From contig NC_063155.1 in NCBI RefSeq assembly GCF_020921035.1, positions 21,409,311 through 21,473,310 of the forward strand: DNA of 64,000 bases, read 5' to 3'. Positions 12,185 through 24,200 of the stretch are shown piece after piece. The notes beneath the pieces are model-generated. The model was given only the letters and a program-made list of their open reading frames with translations, was not told where the DNA came from and searched no databases. Both the position numbers and the translations under genes were made by a program. Every line of letters starts with the position of its first letter. Position 1 is the first letter of the stretch. The stretch is from Rhodamnia argentea. Taxonomy: Eukaryota; Streptophyta; Magnoliopsida; Myrtales; Myrtaceae.

Positions 12185-15016
12185 ATGAGGAGGGCGAGTG
12201 CCTACGTGACTCTGTTGTCCCTGCTGTTGCTTGGCTATGGGTGGATGGACATAGCTGCAACAGGAACAAAGGATGGATCAGAGGAGTGGGGTTATGTTGA
12301 AGTCAGACCCAGTAAGCTTCACCTGAAAAAATGATTCAGAACCTGTGAATTAATCCTTGGTTCCGTTGTCTGACCCTGTTTCGTTGCGTTTGTGCGTGTT
12401 GTGTTTTGGTTCGGCAATTGCACAGAAGCGCACATGTTCTGGTGGCTCTACAGAAGTCCAAACAGAGTTGATGATCCCTCCAAGCCCTGGCCTGTCATTC
12501 TCTGGTTGCAGGGTGGACCTGTAATTCCCTCTGCCCCAAACACGAGAAAATTTTCTTGTCTTTCTAGCTTGTGAGGTGCATAGAATGTGTATTGAGACAT
12601 ATTTATGTACTTACTTCAATTGAAACAGGGTGCATCAGGAGTTGGGATTGGCAACTTTGAAGAGATTGGACCCCTGGACACCAACCTGAAACCGCGGAAT
12701 TCGACATGGTTGCAGAAAGCTGATCTCTTGTTCGTGGTAAAACGATGAACAACTTATAGATGAGACATGGATTTGATCTTTTTTCTCCCTCATCTGCTCC
12801 TTCATATAAATATTTGTACGAATACAGGACAGCCCAGTTGGCACAGGATACAGTTTTGTGGAGGACCCAAAGCTTTTTGTGAAGACAGATGAAGAAGCTG
12901 GAATAGATTTGTGTGCATTGCTGATACGGATATTCAACAGGAATGAGAGTCTCCAGAAGAGTCCTCTCTACATTGTGGCCGAGTCTTATGGAGGGAAACA
13001 TGCCGTCACTCTTGCCTTGTCTGTACTGAAAGCCATTGAATCTGGCAAATTGAAGCTTAAGCTTGGAGGTATCACAAGATAGATTTCTGTTCTTTAGCTT
13101 CTCAAGAACCGAGTTTCACGGGTGAAAATCCTCATTGTTCCGAAAAGAAGAAGAAGAAAAGAACAAAGCTCTGTTTTCTGGTTTTCAAGATTCATATTAT
13201 GTTATCTGGCATTAGGACCAATTGAAGATTCCAATTCTGGACTCTGATTAATCTCTTCAATGCAGGAGTTGCATTAGGAGACAGCTGGATCTCCCCTGAA
13301 GACTTTGTGGTGAGAATATATTTCAAAAGCAGATCGTTCAATGTTCAAATTTTTTTCTTTTGGGAATCTTGAATAATCAAATCTTCGCCTGGAAATCATT
13401 TCTTCTTTTTTGTTCTCTTTCTTTTCACAGTTTTCATGGGCTCCTCTTCTCAAAGACGTTTCGAGACTTGATGACAATGGTGTGGAAAAGTCTAACAGGT
13501 CTATCATCTTCCCTATTCGAGTGAATTGGCAAAGAAAGAAGATTTCTTTTTTTATTTTTTGGATTGGATTATCTCTGGTGATGTAACTAATCGGTTTCTG
13601 AAAACAGTGTAGCTGAGAAGATTAGGCAGCAGCTAAGAAGCGGGCAATATACAGAGGCCACAACTTCTTGGAGTGACCTCGAGAGATTGATCTCCTCCAG
13701 TAGCAATTCAGTGGTATGACATGTTCTATACATTCTTCTCTGTAAAGTTGAATATGTGACACTAAAAGCACCAAGAAGATTCACAAGATCAGTTCTTCTT
13801 TTACGTTACAAATTCCAAGTTTTGGGTCTTCCACACTTTTCTTGATGGTGTAGGATTTCTACAACTTTTTACTGGATAGCGGAATGGACCCCTTGTCCGT
13901 GGAAGCAGTGGAACTAGCACCAGAAGTATCGATGAAGAAATACGCGAGATACTTGAGTTACTTGAAAACTTCCGCTAGTGATGCTGGTGACTTGGACACC
14001 TTGATGAACGGCGCCGTCAAGAGGAAGCTCCGGATAATCCCAGCAAAGTTTAGGTGAGCCCCTTTTCGTCCAGTAGCCCTGTCGAGGATTTCCGATATCT
14101 GACGAAATCACATGAATTATTCATCTTGTGCAGATGGGGAGAGCAGTCAGGCTCCGTCTTCTCATCTCTTCAAGGGGATTTCATGAGACCAAGAATTGCA
14201 GAGGTAACGTAATCAAAATCACTGTGCTAGAGAAATGTTAAATCCTTCTGTAGGCGATTCAAATGGATTAATTGATGTGATATCAATCCTCTGATACATA
14301 TTATTGCAAGTTTTGGACCCTTTGCCTTTGTGTATATCGAGGAAAGATGCTGCAATACCTAAGATGGACGATGAAAGCTCAGACTTTTGCTGTAGACAAT
14401 CTTCTCATCTTTTTACACGACAGAAAGTGAAAACAAAAGCTTGTCTTTTTGCTGCTGATTATTCTTTTGCCATCTATATAGCTCCTATTATTTCACTTGT
14501 CTTGTGAGTAATTACTTACTACTCTCAAATATGCTTTTGGTGCTGATCTCTTAGTCATGTTATGCATTCAGGTCGATGAGCTACTCGCCAAAGGAGTGAA
14601 TGTGACCATATACAATGGGCAAGTAAGATGTCTCTCTCTGAGAGTCACTTTCAAGTTTCAAATTTTTCATTTCAATGGGAATCAACTGAGCTGGAGTGGG
14701 TTCAAATTCCACATGGAGTGGGTCAAATTCCCCACTAGAGTTTTGACTACTCATCACTACCTCATGGCCTTGGCATCCTGTTGCTGACCTTCTTAGATAA
14801 AGATTTAGCTCAGGCTGGTCCTCCTGTAATTTGTAGCCCAAACAATGACATTATCTTCAGGGAAAGTGTGTTGTGAGAAGCAGAAAAGAAAAATTTGTAA
14901 AAGGGCAACCAAAAGGAAAAGGAAAACTAATGGAATGGCTTGATCTGTTTAATTTCATGCAGCTTGATCTAATCTGTGCAACTAAGGGGACTGAAGCATG
15001 GGTTGAGAAGCTCAAG

Positions 15017-15062
<46 letters not shown>

Positions 15063-16448
15063 GCAGGAATGAACAACCAATTTGTTAAAAATGAATTTCA
15101 GGTGGGAAGGACTCAAGACATTTTTAAACATGGAGAGGAAACCTTTGTATTGTGGGAAAGGAACTGTCACAAAGGGGTTCAAGAGATCATACAAGAACTT
15201 GCACTTCTACTGGATTCTTGGAGCAGGCCACTTTGTAAGTCAAAGCTTTAACCATACCACCACTTCAAACACAAACAAAGCAATCCTCTTTTCCATTGCT
15301 CCACTGCACTGTTATGCTGTTCTTTCTCTGGCTTTTACATCCTGTCCTTCAACCACAGCCTGCATCATCACTCTTGTCATCAGCACATCATCAAGAGCAG
15401 TAATTTGAGCTGTCATCGTTATCATCAGCACATCTAGAAGATATTGTTTGTTTTAAGGCCTCCCCAGCACATCTAGAAATAATTTGACTGGTCCCATACA
15501 GTTTTTTGGACTTTATAGCCATTCACATGCAATTAGCCAGATACATCCGCATTTGACTGGTCAACCTCCCCGATTAAAATTGCTTCTTGCCATCAATGAG
15601 AGGGACGGGACGGGACGGCTCTTGTTTTCTTTCCCTTGTTCTGTTTCATCCGAACATCTCATCATTTTGCCGGGTCACCCAAACTTTTTTTATTTAATAA
15701 AAACAGTCATTTTTAGATTTTGCATTTACCTTCGAGTGAGAAATCAAGAGGCGATATTCAAATCTTAGATAAGAAAACACGCATGGTATCCGACTCGCTT
15801 ATTAATCACACCATGAATCCTACGAAAATAGAATGATTGCATTCACTGCGAAAATCTTTCCAATGGATATTTATGAGGCTGTTTCCTCCTCTTCTTCTTT
15901 TTTCGAAATGTTTAGAGGACTCGAAAAAATTACACTTACCCATCATTTGAACGAAGCAAGAGTCTATATTGAAAAATAAATCAGCAAACTTCACTTCTTC
16001 TTTAGGCCCACATTGTTATGTCAAGGGACCTTTTCCTTTGCTGATAATCGAAATCACTGCCGAATTTTTTTGCAGGCAAAAGTAGTTTTTTAATTAAAAA
16101 AAAAGTCATTTCTGTCGTAGGAGACTAAACGCCATCATCAATTCATCATGCATCGAGTACGTAAATCTCTGAGCAAATACTGCAGATGGGAGTCGAGGCA
16201 TTAATGGTGAAAAGCAAAGTACTGTAGTGCTAGGTCAAGATCTGTGTCTGTCTGCTCCAGTAAAAGCTTTGCTCGTGTGGACAACAACGTAGCTGTCAGA
16301 CTGCCACCAACATGTTTTTATGGGAAGAAAAGTTTCTTCTTCGTCTCTGACTTTTTGTTGGTTTTTGCAGGTGCCTGTGGATCAGCCCTGCGTCTCCCTG
16401 GACATGGTCACTGCCATCACACAGTCACCTGCTTCTGCTTCTACCTAA
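12185..16448 (+). CDS. Serine carboxypeptidase-like protein, SCPL51 type
   Basis: Thirteen exons (12185-12311, 12426-12520, 12629-12736, 12828-13068, 13266-13309, 13431-13498, 13608-13713, 13854-14053, 14134-14203, 14572-14622, 14963-15015, 15102-15234, 16371-16448) give 457 aa. The protein starts with a signal peptide (about residues 1-25, Leu-rich) and is expected to be secreted or vacuolar. S10 family marks are present: WLQGGPGASG for the oxyanion region, the nucleophile serine in VAESYGGKHA, the aspartate in NGQLDLICAT and the histidine in GAGHFVPVDQP. The catalytic triad is therefore complete. Similarity is strongest to the SCPL51/retinoid-inducible carboxypeptidase branch rather than to the acyltransferase branch. 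The first in-frame ATG at 12185 is chosen because the signal peptide follows it directly. The last intron (1.1 kb) is far longer than the others and the last exon is tiny. A decayed tandem copy lies downstream. Confidence 0.95.
15021..15060 (+). repeat. (CT)n microsatellite in carboxypeptidase intron 11
   Basis: About twenty CT units fill almost the whole first half of an 86-base intron and are followed at once by ATGCAG, so they form a very strong pyrimidine tract. Confidence 0.95.
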
Positions 16449-16861
16449 GGCCAAAGCAACTTCAAAAAAACAAAAAACAGAGGATGGGAGTGGGACTTGG
16501 GGTTCTGATAGGTCAAATACCTCAAATCCCATGACAGAGACAAAAAGGAGGAAGAACAGTGAAGCAGCTGTTTCTTCTTCTTCTTCTTCTTTTTTAACCC
16601 TTTTGAGAACAGAAAATAAGAGCCATGTCCATTTTTTTAGTTCACATTTGCAGAAAAAAATGGGAGGACAATCTATTAGAAGGGAAACAAATTGGAAATC
16701 AGGAAAGGAATTTGTCTCAGTGATCTCTTTTGTTTCTATGTAATCTTCTTAGTGAGGGTTACTAGTCAGGTCATTTCTAGGTGCACCCCCGCACGAAACC
16801 TCTCCTTTGTTGTACTCTCTTTTATTCATGATGATGATGCAATCTTATGTCAGGTCCTAAA

Positions 16862-17215
16862 CAGATTGGGGCGGGCGAGGCTCGCCCTCACCAACGGCCA
16901 AAGGGGCCAAGCTTCGCTAGAGGCCGGCGCCATTAGCCGGTCACCGAGGTCTGGCAACCAATCGGAGGAAGAGCAAAGGGAAAGGGCAAAAAGAGATAAG
17001 AAAAAAAGAGAAATTTTAAAAAAATATTAAAATTGTATTGAGAATTGTTCACGTCAACGTTGATCGCGCCATATGGGATTCCAGCGATTTCCAGCTAAAA
17101 TTGATCGAATTGGCTGAATTGGTCAAAATGTAAAAGGTTTAAGATTCAATTGGCAAAAAAAAAATGTGTAGTGCTGAATTGACATAATTGTAAAAAGGTA
17201 TACGGTTTTTTTTTT
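16862..17215. mobile_element. Truncated TIR element at the duplication junction
   Basis: The right part carries the same words as the right arm of the 6360-6974 and 38713-39287 elements (AAAGGTTTAAGATTCAATTGG, then GAATTGACATAATTGTAAAA). It is preceded by a G/C-rich core at about 16870-16960. The matching left arm is missing: the core follows directly on sequence shared by the two carboxypeptidase copies. The element lost its left end, possibly in the duplication event itself. Confidence 0.5.
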
Positions 17216-17942
17216 ATTGTTTTCTCGGGAAAAAAAATTACACGGAGATTTCTTACCTTTTCGAATCAATAATAAGTTCAATGGCATGTTAATTTCATCC
17301 TCATGTCACTGTTCTGTACATATAACTCTTGTCCTAAATTGGTCTCTTTGGAAAGGTAAATTCCAATTCCCACCTTTTCCCCTTTTTTTGGGATGTTGAT
17401 CTCTGACTCTTCATCTTCATAACTGTACCAGAAATGAAAAACCCAACTGTAGATTCCTTTCCAATTTTGTCATAGGTGGTAATTCACGAAATTTTTAACA
17501 GTAAAAATAAATTACTGCCTAGTCAGGTTTGCTCCTTCTCAAGGGAGAAATTTTTCCTGCACGCAATCTGTTCTATTGAAGGATTCAGAGTCCATACATT
17601 TCTGGGAATGAAAACTCCATAACTCCTCCACCGCAACAAGTTCAAGTTCCGACCTTTTTTTGTCTCTGATTCGCCAAAAGTCTATTGCGCCAATTCGGAC
17701 GCTACTCGGCATTTAATAAGACACGACACAACAAATCTGGTCTTGTTTTCTGAGAACGATGAAGTTGAGGCCATCGATAAGGAGGATAGGATCAGTTCTT
17801 GTTTTCTTTCCTTGGTTTTCTTTGATCGGACATATCTCGTCTTTGAATTCGCGGGCTCGGTTACGCATTTACCATGAAGTGAGAACTCTCAAAGCCAAAA
17901 CTCGTTACTTAAATAAGAAGATGCTCAATCGTATTTACGCTC

Positions 17943-18176
17943 CTTTTGTTTCGCGAAAAAAGAATGATTTTGAAAACATTTTCTTGAAAACAGATCGGTT
18001 GTATCGCTTACAAAAACGAATGAAAGAAAAATATTTTTTTCTTTCACAAAAATATTTAGATATAAATTATTGCCGATAATGAAAATGTTTTTCATTGACT
18101 GATTATTTAAAATGATGAAAGTAATCATTTTCAAGAAAATATTATGCAAATGATTCATTTTTCGCAAAACAAAAGC
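17943..18176. mobile_element. Small MITE-like inverted repeat
   Basis: The ends are near-perfect inverted copies: TTTTGTTTCGCGAAAAA at the left and the reverse complement of CGCAAAACAAAA at the right, with further matches around ATTTTCTTGAAAA. It is about 234 bp with no coding capacity. A related single fragment with GTTTCGCGAAAAATGA lies at about 49309-49330. The flanking bases show only an imperfect duplication. Confidence 0.5.
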
Positions 18177-18255
18177 ATCCATTGATATGTCGCTTATTAG
18201 CCTACGCCAAGTATCCTATTGATGTAGAATGATTGCATTCATTATGAAAAGCTTT

Positions 18256-19003
18256 GGGAAAATTCCAAATAAGGGCTTGGATTGCCCTCATTTTTTCAAA
18301 TAATTGTATGAAGTAAACCTTGTTTCAAATAGGACTCGACCTAGCATTTTTGTCATTTATTTTTTTTATTTTTTTTCCTTTTTCCTTTCTTCTTTTTATT
18401 TCTTCTTTTTATTTTTTCCTTCTCCTTTCCATGCCATCACCGGGCCAACGGTACAGGTCGTTGGCGTCGGGTGAGGGCAACCCTCGCCTGGGCTGGCAAG
18501 GCCACACAAAGGCAAGGGCAATGGCGAGGGTTGGTCAATGTTCGATTGGAGTTATGTACAGGTACAGGGCAGCAATTGAGCCATGAAGTAGAACAAGCAG
18601 AGAGAGAGAGAGGTCTGTTTTTCTGGATGGTGTGGAACAGTAGAGAGATAGAGGCGGATGCCGGCGTACGCGAGGGCAAGGGTCACCGGCATAAGGTGTG
18701 GGCGAGGGTCTCCCTTGCTTGGGCCGGGCAGCTTGCTCAACGCGAATGACCTCCGTCGGTGGCCCAACGATGGTTGGAGGGGAAGGATGGAAAGAGAAAA
18801 TAAAAAGGATAAAATAGAAAAGAAACAAGTAGAAAAGGACAAAAAAGGAAAAAATTATAAAAATTTAAATGGAGAAAATGCCCTTTGGCTAGGCCCTCTT
18901 TGAATCAATGAGGGCACTTCAGGCTTTTATATGAAATAAGGTACACTTTATGCCCTTATTTGAGAAAATGAATGCAATTCGGGTTCTTATTTGAAATTTT
19001 CCC
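18256..19003. mobile_element. Non-autonomous Mutator-like element (MULE)
   Basis: The element is 748 bp. The left end starts GGGAAAATTCCAAATAAGGG; the reverse complement of the right end starts GGGAAAATTTCAAATAAG, and similarity continues for roughly 60-90 bases. It is flanked on both sides by the 9-bp direct repeat AAAAGCTTT (18247-18255 and 19004-19012), the length typical of Mutator-like elements. The core is G/C-rich (about 18430-18775), with short frames but no transposase motif. The paralogous unfilled site at 15851-15859 reads AAAATCTTT. Confidence 0.85.
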
Positions 19004-19259
19004 AAAAGCTTTTGACGGATTTTATAAGGACACTTGTCTTATTTTTCTTTATATATATATATTGAAATAGTAGAGGAAGTAGAAATAATAACAATTAGTG
19101 ATCAATTGGACGAAATAAGAGTTTTTAATTTAAAAAAAAATTGGTAAAAGTTTACTGCTTCTGTAGGCCCACATTGATATTTCATGGAACCTTTTCTTTT
19201 GCTATTAAGTGAAGGTTTTTTTATCCAATAATTGAAGTTGTTTGTGCAAAATTTTGGTA

Positions 19260-20244
19260 TGCAAAAATGCGAAAACCTTTGGGTTCAAGGGTTTTCCGTA
19301 ATGCAAATAGTGTTTGATAAAGTGTATTTTAAAAGCACATGGGCAGACACTTTGATTTAAATGCCGTTTAGTAAAAACTACATTTTATAAAGTGCTTCTG
19401 CAATTTTTTCTAAAAAGAAAAAACTCTCAAACAACGAAACTTAGCCAAATCTAGCCACCGGGCAGCCTTGCCCGATGTTGCCCTACACCAGGCAGCGTGG
19501 CCTAGGTCACGCGATCGTCGCCTAGATTCTCATGACCCATGGCGTTAAGGCCTGGGTCGCACGACCTCAGGCGACCAATGCTTGGGTTCTCACAACCTTA
19601 GGCAACATGGAATGGGTCGCGCGACCCCAGACAACGGTAGCTAGCCTCTGTTTAGCCCCTTTGTGCAAACTACACGGAAAATAAACAGTGTCAAGACTTG
19701 CATTCCGAAAATGCTACTTTTCAAAGAAATTTCGAACGTGCCTTGGGTTGAAGATCTTTAGAGGTCTTTGGGTGCATTTGATTTAGCTTTCCCAAGCGTC
19801 TAAAGCCCATTGAGAAAATACTAGGTGTTTGGCAAGTCTTTTTAAAGGGCATTGGGCCAAATGCTAACCTTGGGAAGATTGAAAGCCCAATACTAATTGG
19901 AGACAACATTGGGCTTTCAACATTTCGGAATGTTGAAGGCCTCATTAATGAAAAATAGTGAGTTACCTATTTTATCCTCAAAACTTTACTAAAAATTCAA
20001 CTTTACCCTTCTTAAAAAGTAAAACCCTAAATTTTCTGTTCATCTTCCTTCTTGAGCGAGGCCGGCGAGGGCAAATCGAAGGGCCAGCGAGTATGTAAGG
20101 TAAGATGAGCAAATAATGCAAATGCCATTTGCATTTGCCCAAAATTCTCCAAAAAAATCTCCGAACTTGCATTTACCCAAAGGATTTCGGGGCCCAAAGC
20201 TCATTGCAAAAGTTGAACCAAAAGCACCCATAATGCCCAACGTT
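19260..20244. mobile_element. Composite repeat insertion in the decayed copy
   Basis: This stretch has no counterpart in the intact carboxypeptidase locus. It contains a G/C-rich patch (about 19440-19660) with repeated units around GGGTCGCGCGACC and GGGTTCTCA. It also has a pair of inverted words near 19766 (TTTGGGTGCATTTG) and 20215 (AAAAGCACCCATAATG), suggesting an inner element of about 0.45 kb. No coding sequence was recognised, and the number of separate insertions is uncertain. Confidence 0.4.
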
Positions 20245-20468
20245 CAATAGACAATTCTGTTGTAGGGGAATAAATGCCATCATCAACTCATCATGTATCG
20301 AGTACGTAAGCTAAGATGAGCAAATAATGCAGATGCGAGCTGATGCCGTAGCATTACCCAGTAAAAGCTTTACTTGTTTGGAGAACATGCTATCAGACTG
20401 ACAACATATATAATTAGAAGAGAAGGTTGACAATAATCTCTGACTTTCTTTCTTTTTGGGTTTTGCAG

Positions 20469-20540
20469 GTACCAGCGGATCAACACTGCGCATCCCTGGA
20501 CATGGCCACAGCCATCGCGCAGGTCCCGCTTCCACCTTAA
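20469..20540 (+). pseudogene. Orphan terminal exon of the carboxypeptidase copy
   Basis: After a good acceptor (TTTTGCAG) the frame reads VPADQHCASLDMATAIAQ and reaches a stop at 20538-20540. It matches exon 13 of the intact gene (VPVDQPCVSLDMVTAITQ). The frame and acceptor are intact although all other exons are gone. The His-containing residues sit in the missing exon 12. Confidence 0.85.
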
Positions 20541-20915
20541 GGCCAAAGCAATAAAAAGAGAAACGAGAGAGAGTATGGACTTCTGGTTTTTAATGGTCAA
20601 TTGCCCTCAGCTCTAATGACACGGACAAAAAAGGAAGAAGCTGCATTTCTTCTTCTCTTTCTCTTGAGAACTAGGAAATAAGAGCCCTGTCCGGTTTTTT
20701 CTTTTTTATTTCGCATGTCTGTAGAAAGAATGGAAGGACAACCTATCGGAGAAGGGAAAAAAATTGGAAACCAACAAAAGAAAGTTTCCGTAGTCCTCTG
20801 TTATTGTGCACTTTTGCCGGCGAGGGTTACTAGTCAGTCATTACTAGATGCATCCCGCATGCAGCCTCCTTAGTTGATACTCTCTTTGATTCATGATGAT
20901 GCATTCTTTAATCAG

Positions 20916-21259
20916 GTTCCAAAAAGACGAGCAGAGATAGAAAGTGATGCAACCGCGTACCCAGCAATAGCAAGTGACTAATAAGTTCAAAGGGAAAACT
21001 TGTGCTCATATGTGTTGATTTAATTATGTAAACACTATGAGTAGCAAAATTGCTTTTATATTCCGTGTGACTGGATTAATAGATTACAAATGGAGATACC
21101 CGAAGACATACATGTACAACCTTGAGCGAACTCTATAAAAATGACTAACAGAATTACTCTATGCTACATCGACATATACATTATGAAGACGAAGATGAAC
21201 AAGAACCTAGATTTCACGTGCTTGGAACCTCGCGTAATAAAACAGAGACCAAGCCTGGG
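20916..21259. other. Short spacer between the decayed copy and VPS50
   Basis: No gene seen. It probably includes the 3' untranslated region of the minus-strand VPS50 gene. Confidence 0.4.
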
Positions 21260-24200
21260 TTATTCGATCTTTTCTAAAACTTCCAATCTTGTTTTCCTCT
21301 TCCAACCTTTCATTGCCGCAACCAGGTTCACCAGCCCAACAATCTGGTTTTTAGTGTACTCCTGAAAAGGAAAACGTATTTTCATTTTTGGTCAGACAGT
21401 TAACTGAAGCGCACTGAAGACATAGTTTCTCGCGATGCGGACTATCCTTACCGGGTGGGCTCGCGCCCAATGTACATATTCAGTCTCTGGTAGGTAGAAA
21501 GCCTGCTCATAAGTGGAAGAACAAAAAGAACATCAATCAACATAGCAGTCCATGCAAGAGAAAACACGAGAAGAATGAGCTACAGGGCACCGTATGCAGA
21601 CTCAGATGTTACATTTCTTAGCCACTTTCATTATACGATTTATCCCAGTATCCATGCTATCTGATGCAAATTTTTACCTTGATGAAAGTTTCCACTGTCT
21701 GGAACTTGGGCTTCACATTCAGAGACACGAAGTGATGTAGCCCATTTATCAAAACCTAAAGAAAAAGTCAGCTTTAGAAAATTCCAACTTGAGAGCAGGT
21801 GGCAAAGCAGCAGAAAATTATCATTATCAGGTCAATCACTTTTGTTGCGAAGAAAAGGAGAGATGGAAAACGGGACAGGGGGAGGGAGGGAGGGAGAGAG
21901 AGAGACCTGAAGATCCAAAGACATAAGAGCCCGTCCTTCATCAGTACACCTCTTTACCCTCGACAGACCTTCAATAAGAGTTTCAGCAACGATTTCAAGT
22001 CCATAATCCAAAAGGACGTCTTGAGCCTGGATCAAAGAAATAAATAATCTTCAGGACAATAATATAGTAAGGTCATCAGATTATTGTGTTCTATTTTAGA
22101 GTCATCCACGACAGATGAATAAAACATTCTGCCGCTGATCTCTAGCCTATGGTGATCTTCTGAAGTTCACTTTGAAAACAATATAGGGAACATCATGATC
22201 ATCCCAAAACAGTGGCTTAGCGTGTATAAAAAATAGCAAACAACATAAGAAAGGTTGATCAAAATGATTTATTTGATATTAAGGCTGACTTTGCAATTAA
22301 TTCCAATTGAATCGACTAAATTGAATCGACTAATGGGGTAAGCAAACAACATAAACTTGCATCCAGGCCATTGTGAATTCAATTTTGTAGTGAATCCAAC
22401 CTAGTGCATGTTGGACCTTCCGTCTTTAAATGGTGTCTTACCTTCTACTCACACTTTACTGATCAGCGGACACATCAATGCAAAACTTGACAGGCATAAA
22501 CTCATACTACAAGGAGAAATTTTGAAGTGTAAATGTACTTGAATCCCTCAATATATAAGTGATTTCAGCATAGTAGAATATAGCATACCAGATCTCAAAG
22601 TATACATATAAGTTGAACATATATCTCAAATTTTACAGGAATGTGCCCACTAGATTTTGCAACAGCTCTTACCTCCTTGCGGATTCCCCCATGCAAGAGC
22701 CTTGTCTTGTAGTGCTTGAACTCTCCCAACAACAGATCAACATACCTATGCCAAAAAAATACACAAAATATCTCACGAGTGATACCAAGGAAGCCAAGTG
22801 AGAGAATGCAGTAACAAAAGGAGACACATCTTCAATTAGCATACTCCCAAATGCAACTAATTTCAGATGCTATTCAGATATAATGGAAAGATAGTCTCAG
22901 CAACTTTTTCTGTACAAGGTCAGACTAGAACAAGGAAAAGGATAATCATGTAGATTAAATGCAAACAGCCAAGCAATGAGATGGCCCTTTATTTGGATAA
23001 GTGACTACTGAATTAATGTTGAAGAACTATCTCCTTACAGATCCTCATACCAAGGGCAGGCAACAACTCTTGAACAACAAAAAAATATAATTGGCTATTC
23101 ATATATGAAATGACCAACCCGTTATGTTCTAGGCCCAGTTCTTTCACTTCCCACTTTGCATTGGCAATTCGATCAACATACCTGCACAAAGTTCACCATT
23201 TCAAACTGACGAAAAGACAAACAAAATGTTCATAAAGGCAACATAAGGACAAAAGCAAAAGGGTCAGAATAAGCAGTTAACAATTTTGTTAAGTCCATTC
23301 TAAAAAATTCTGTATGACCGCATGAAAAATAAGCTGAGATGATTTGAATCATTAGCGACTGAGAACAATTAATGCACACTAGCAAAATGGGTTTAAGTCC
23401 ACTTTTGATCCCTAACTCTTGTCAAATGTGCAATTAAGTCCTCAGACTTTTCCTTTGTGACATCAAGTTCTCTCGGTTGTTTGATTTGCACAACTGAATC
23501 CTTTCACTAAAAAAAAAAACAAATAAAAAAATAAGAAGAAAGAAAAACATCCTCTTTTTATTTTCATCTGATTAGCCTTACATGGCATTTTTCGCCACAT
23601 CACTAGTGCCATGTAGGCAAAATTGACCAAATTGCTGACCAAAGGACTTGATAGCACATTTGGCAAAACTTAAGAGGACTCAATTTCTTTCCCATCCGTG
23701 ACAAGGAGGAATGATGAGTGACAATTCTTGTACACTTCTTTTATTTGCCAAATATTACATATTCTGAACGACAAGTCTCGTAGGTCTAAATGGATTGTGG
23801 AAGCACTTTTTATCGTGTTTCCTCTTGTTAGCACAAGCAACATTTTAGGATCTCCCCCTCTTGCTCAATAATGCACCAGAAAGAGTCAAGAGTTACCCAT
23901 TAACATGGAGCAGCAATCTTGCAGTTGTTCGATGAATGTATTCAACAAGATCCGGTACAGCATCCACCTGATAAACCATGTAATCTTGTAATTGGCATCT
24001 TAAAGGAGGTACCCTAAAGGTAACTTTTGGGAAGATAGTGTGGATGCAATATCATCTCATGTGGGTCGTTCTTTTCCATGTTTAAGTTATCTTTTCCATC
24101 TTTTCCAATAACTTAAACATGGAAAAGATGCTTTTTTGGCCAACCTGTCCGAATCATGTTAACAAGAGAAGGAACGATGCTACTCCCGTGACTAATGGAA

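Larger units (their letters stand above)
17335..20915 (+). pseudogene. Decayed tandem copy of the carboxypeptidase locus
   Basis: Three separated blocks match the intact locus in order. About 17340-17745 matches its promoter region (11385-11780). About 18185-18255 plus 19004-19215 matches its last intron (15790-16040). About 20245-20915 matches the end of that intron, the last exon and the 3' flank (16120-16855). Everything between, including exons 1-12 with the signal peptide, nucleophile serine and catalytic aspartate, is absent. Foreign elements are inserted at 17943-18176, 18256-19003 and about 19260-20240. No carboxypeptidase can be made from it. A short transcript from the retained promoter region remains possible. 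Confidence 0.8.

Noticed and set aside
16244..17030. Chain of plus-strand frames after the carboxypeptidase last exon
   Set aside because: They cover intron end, terminal exon in a wrong frame, and 3' flank; no splice structure or family links them.
17759..18079. 106-codon plus-strand frame directly after the retained promoter region of the decayed carboxypeptidase copy
   Set aside because: It begins where the first exon would be expected, but it lacks any similarity to a carboxypeptidase or signal peptide, and its second half is the arm of the MITE at 17943-18176.
18320..18903. Several 80-97 codon frames on both strands in a G/C-rich patch
   Set aside because: They all lie within the 748-bp Mutator-like element; the products are low-complexity and have no domain.
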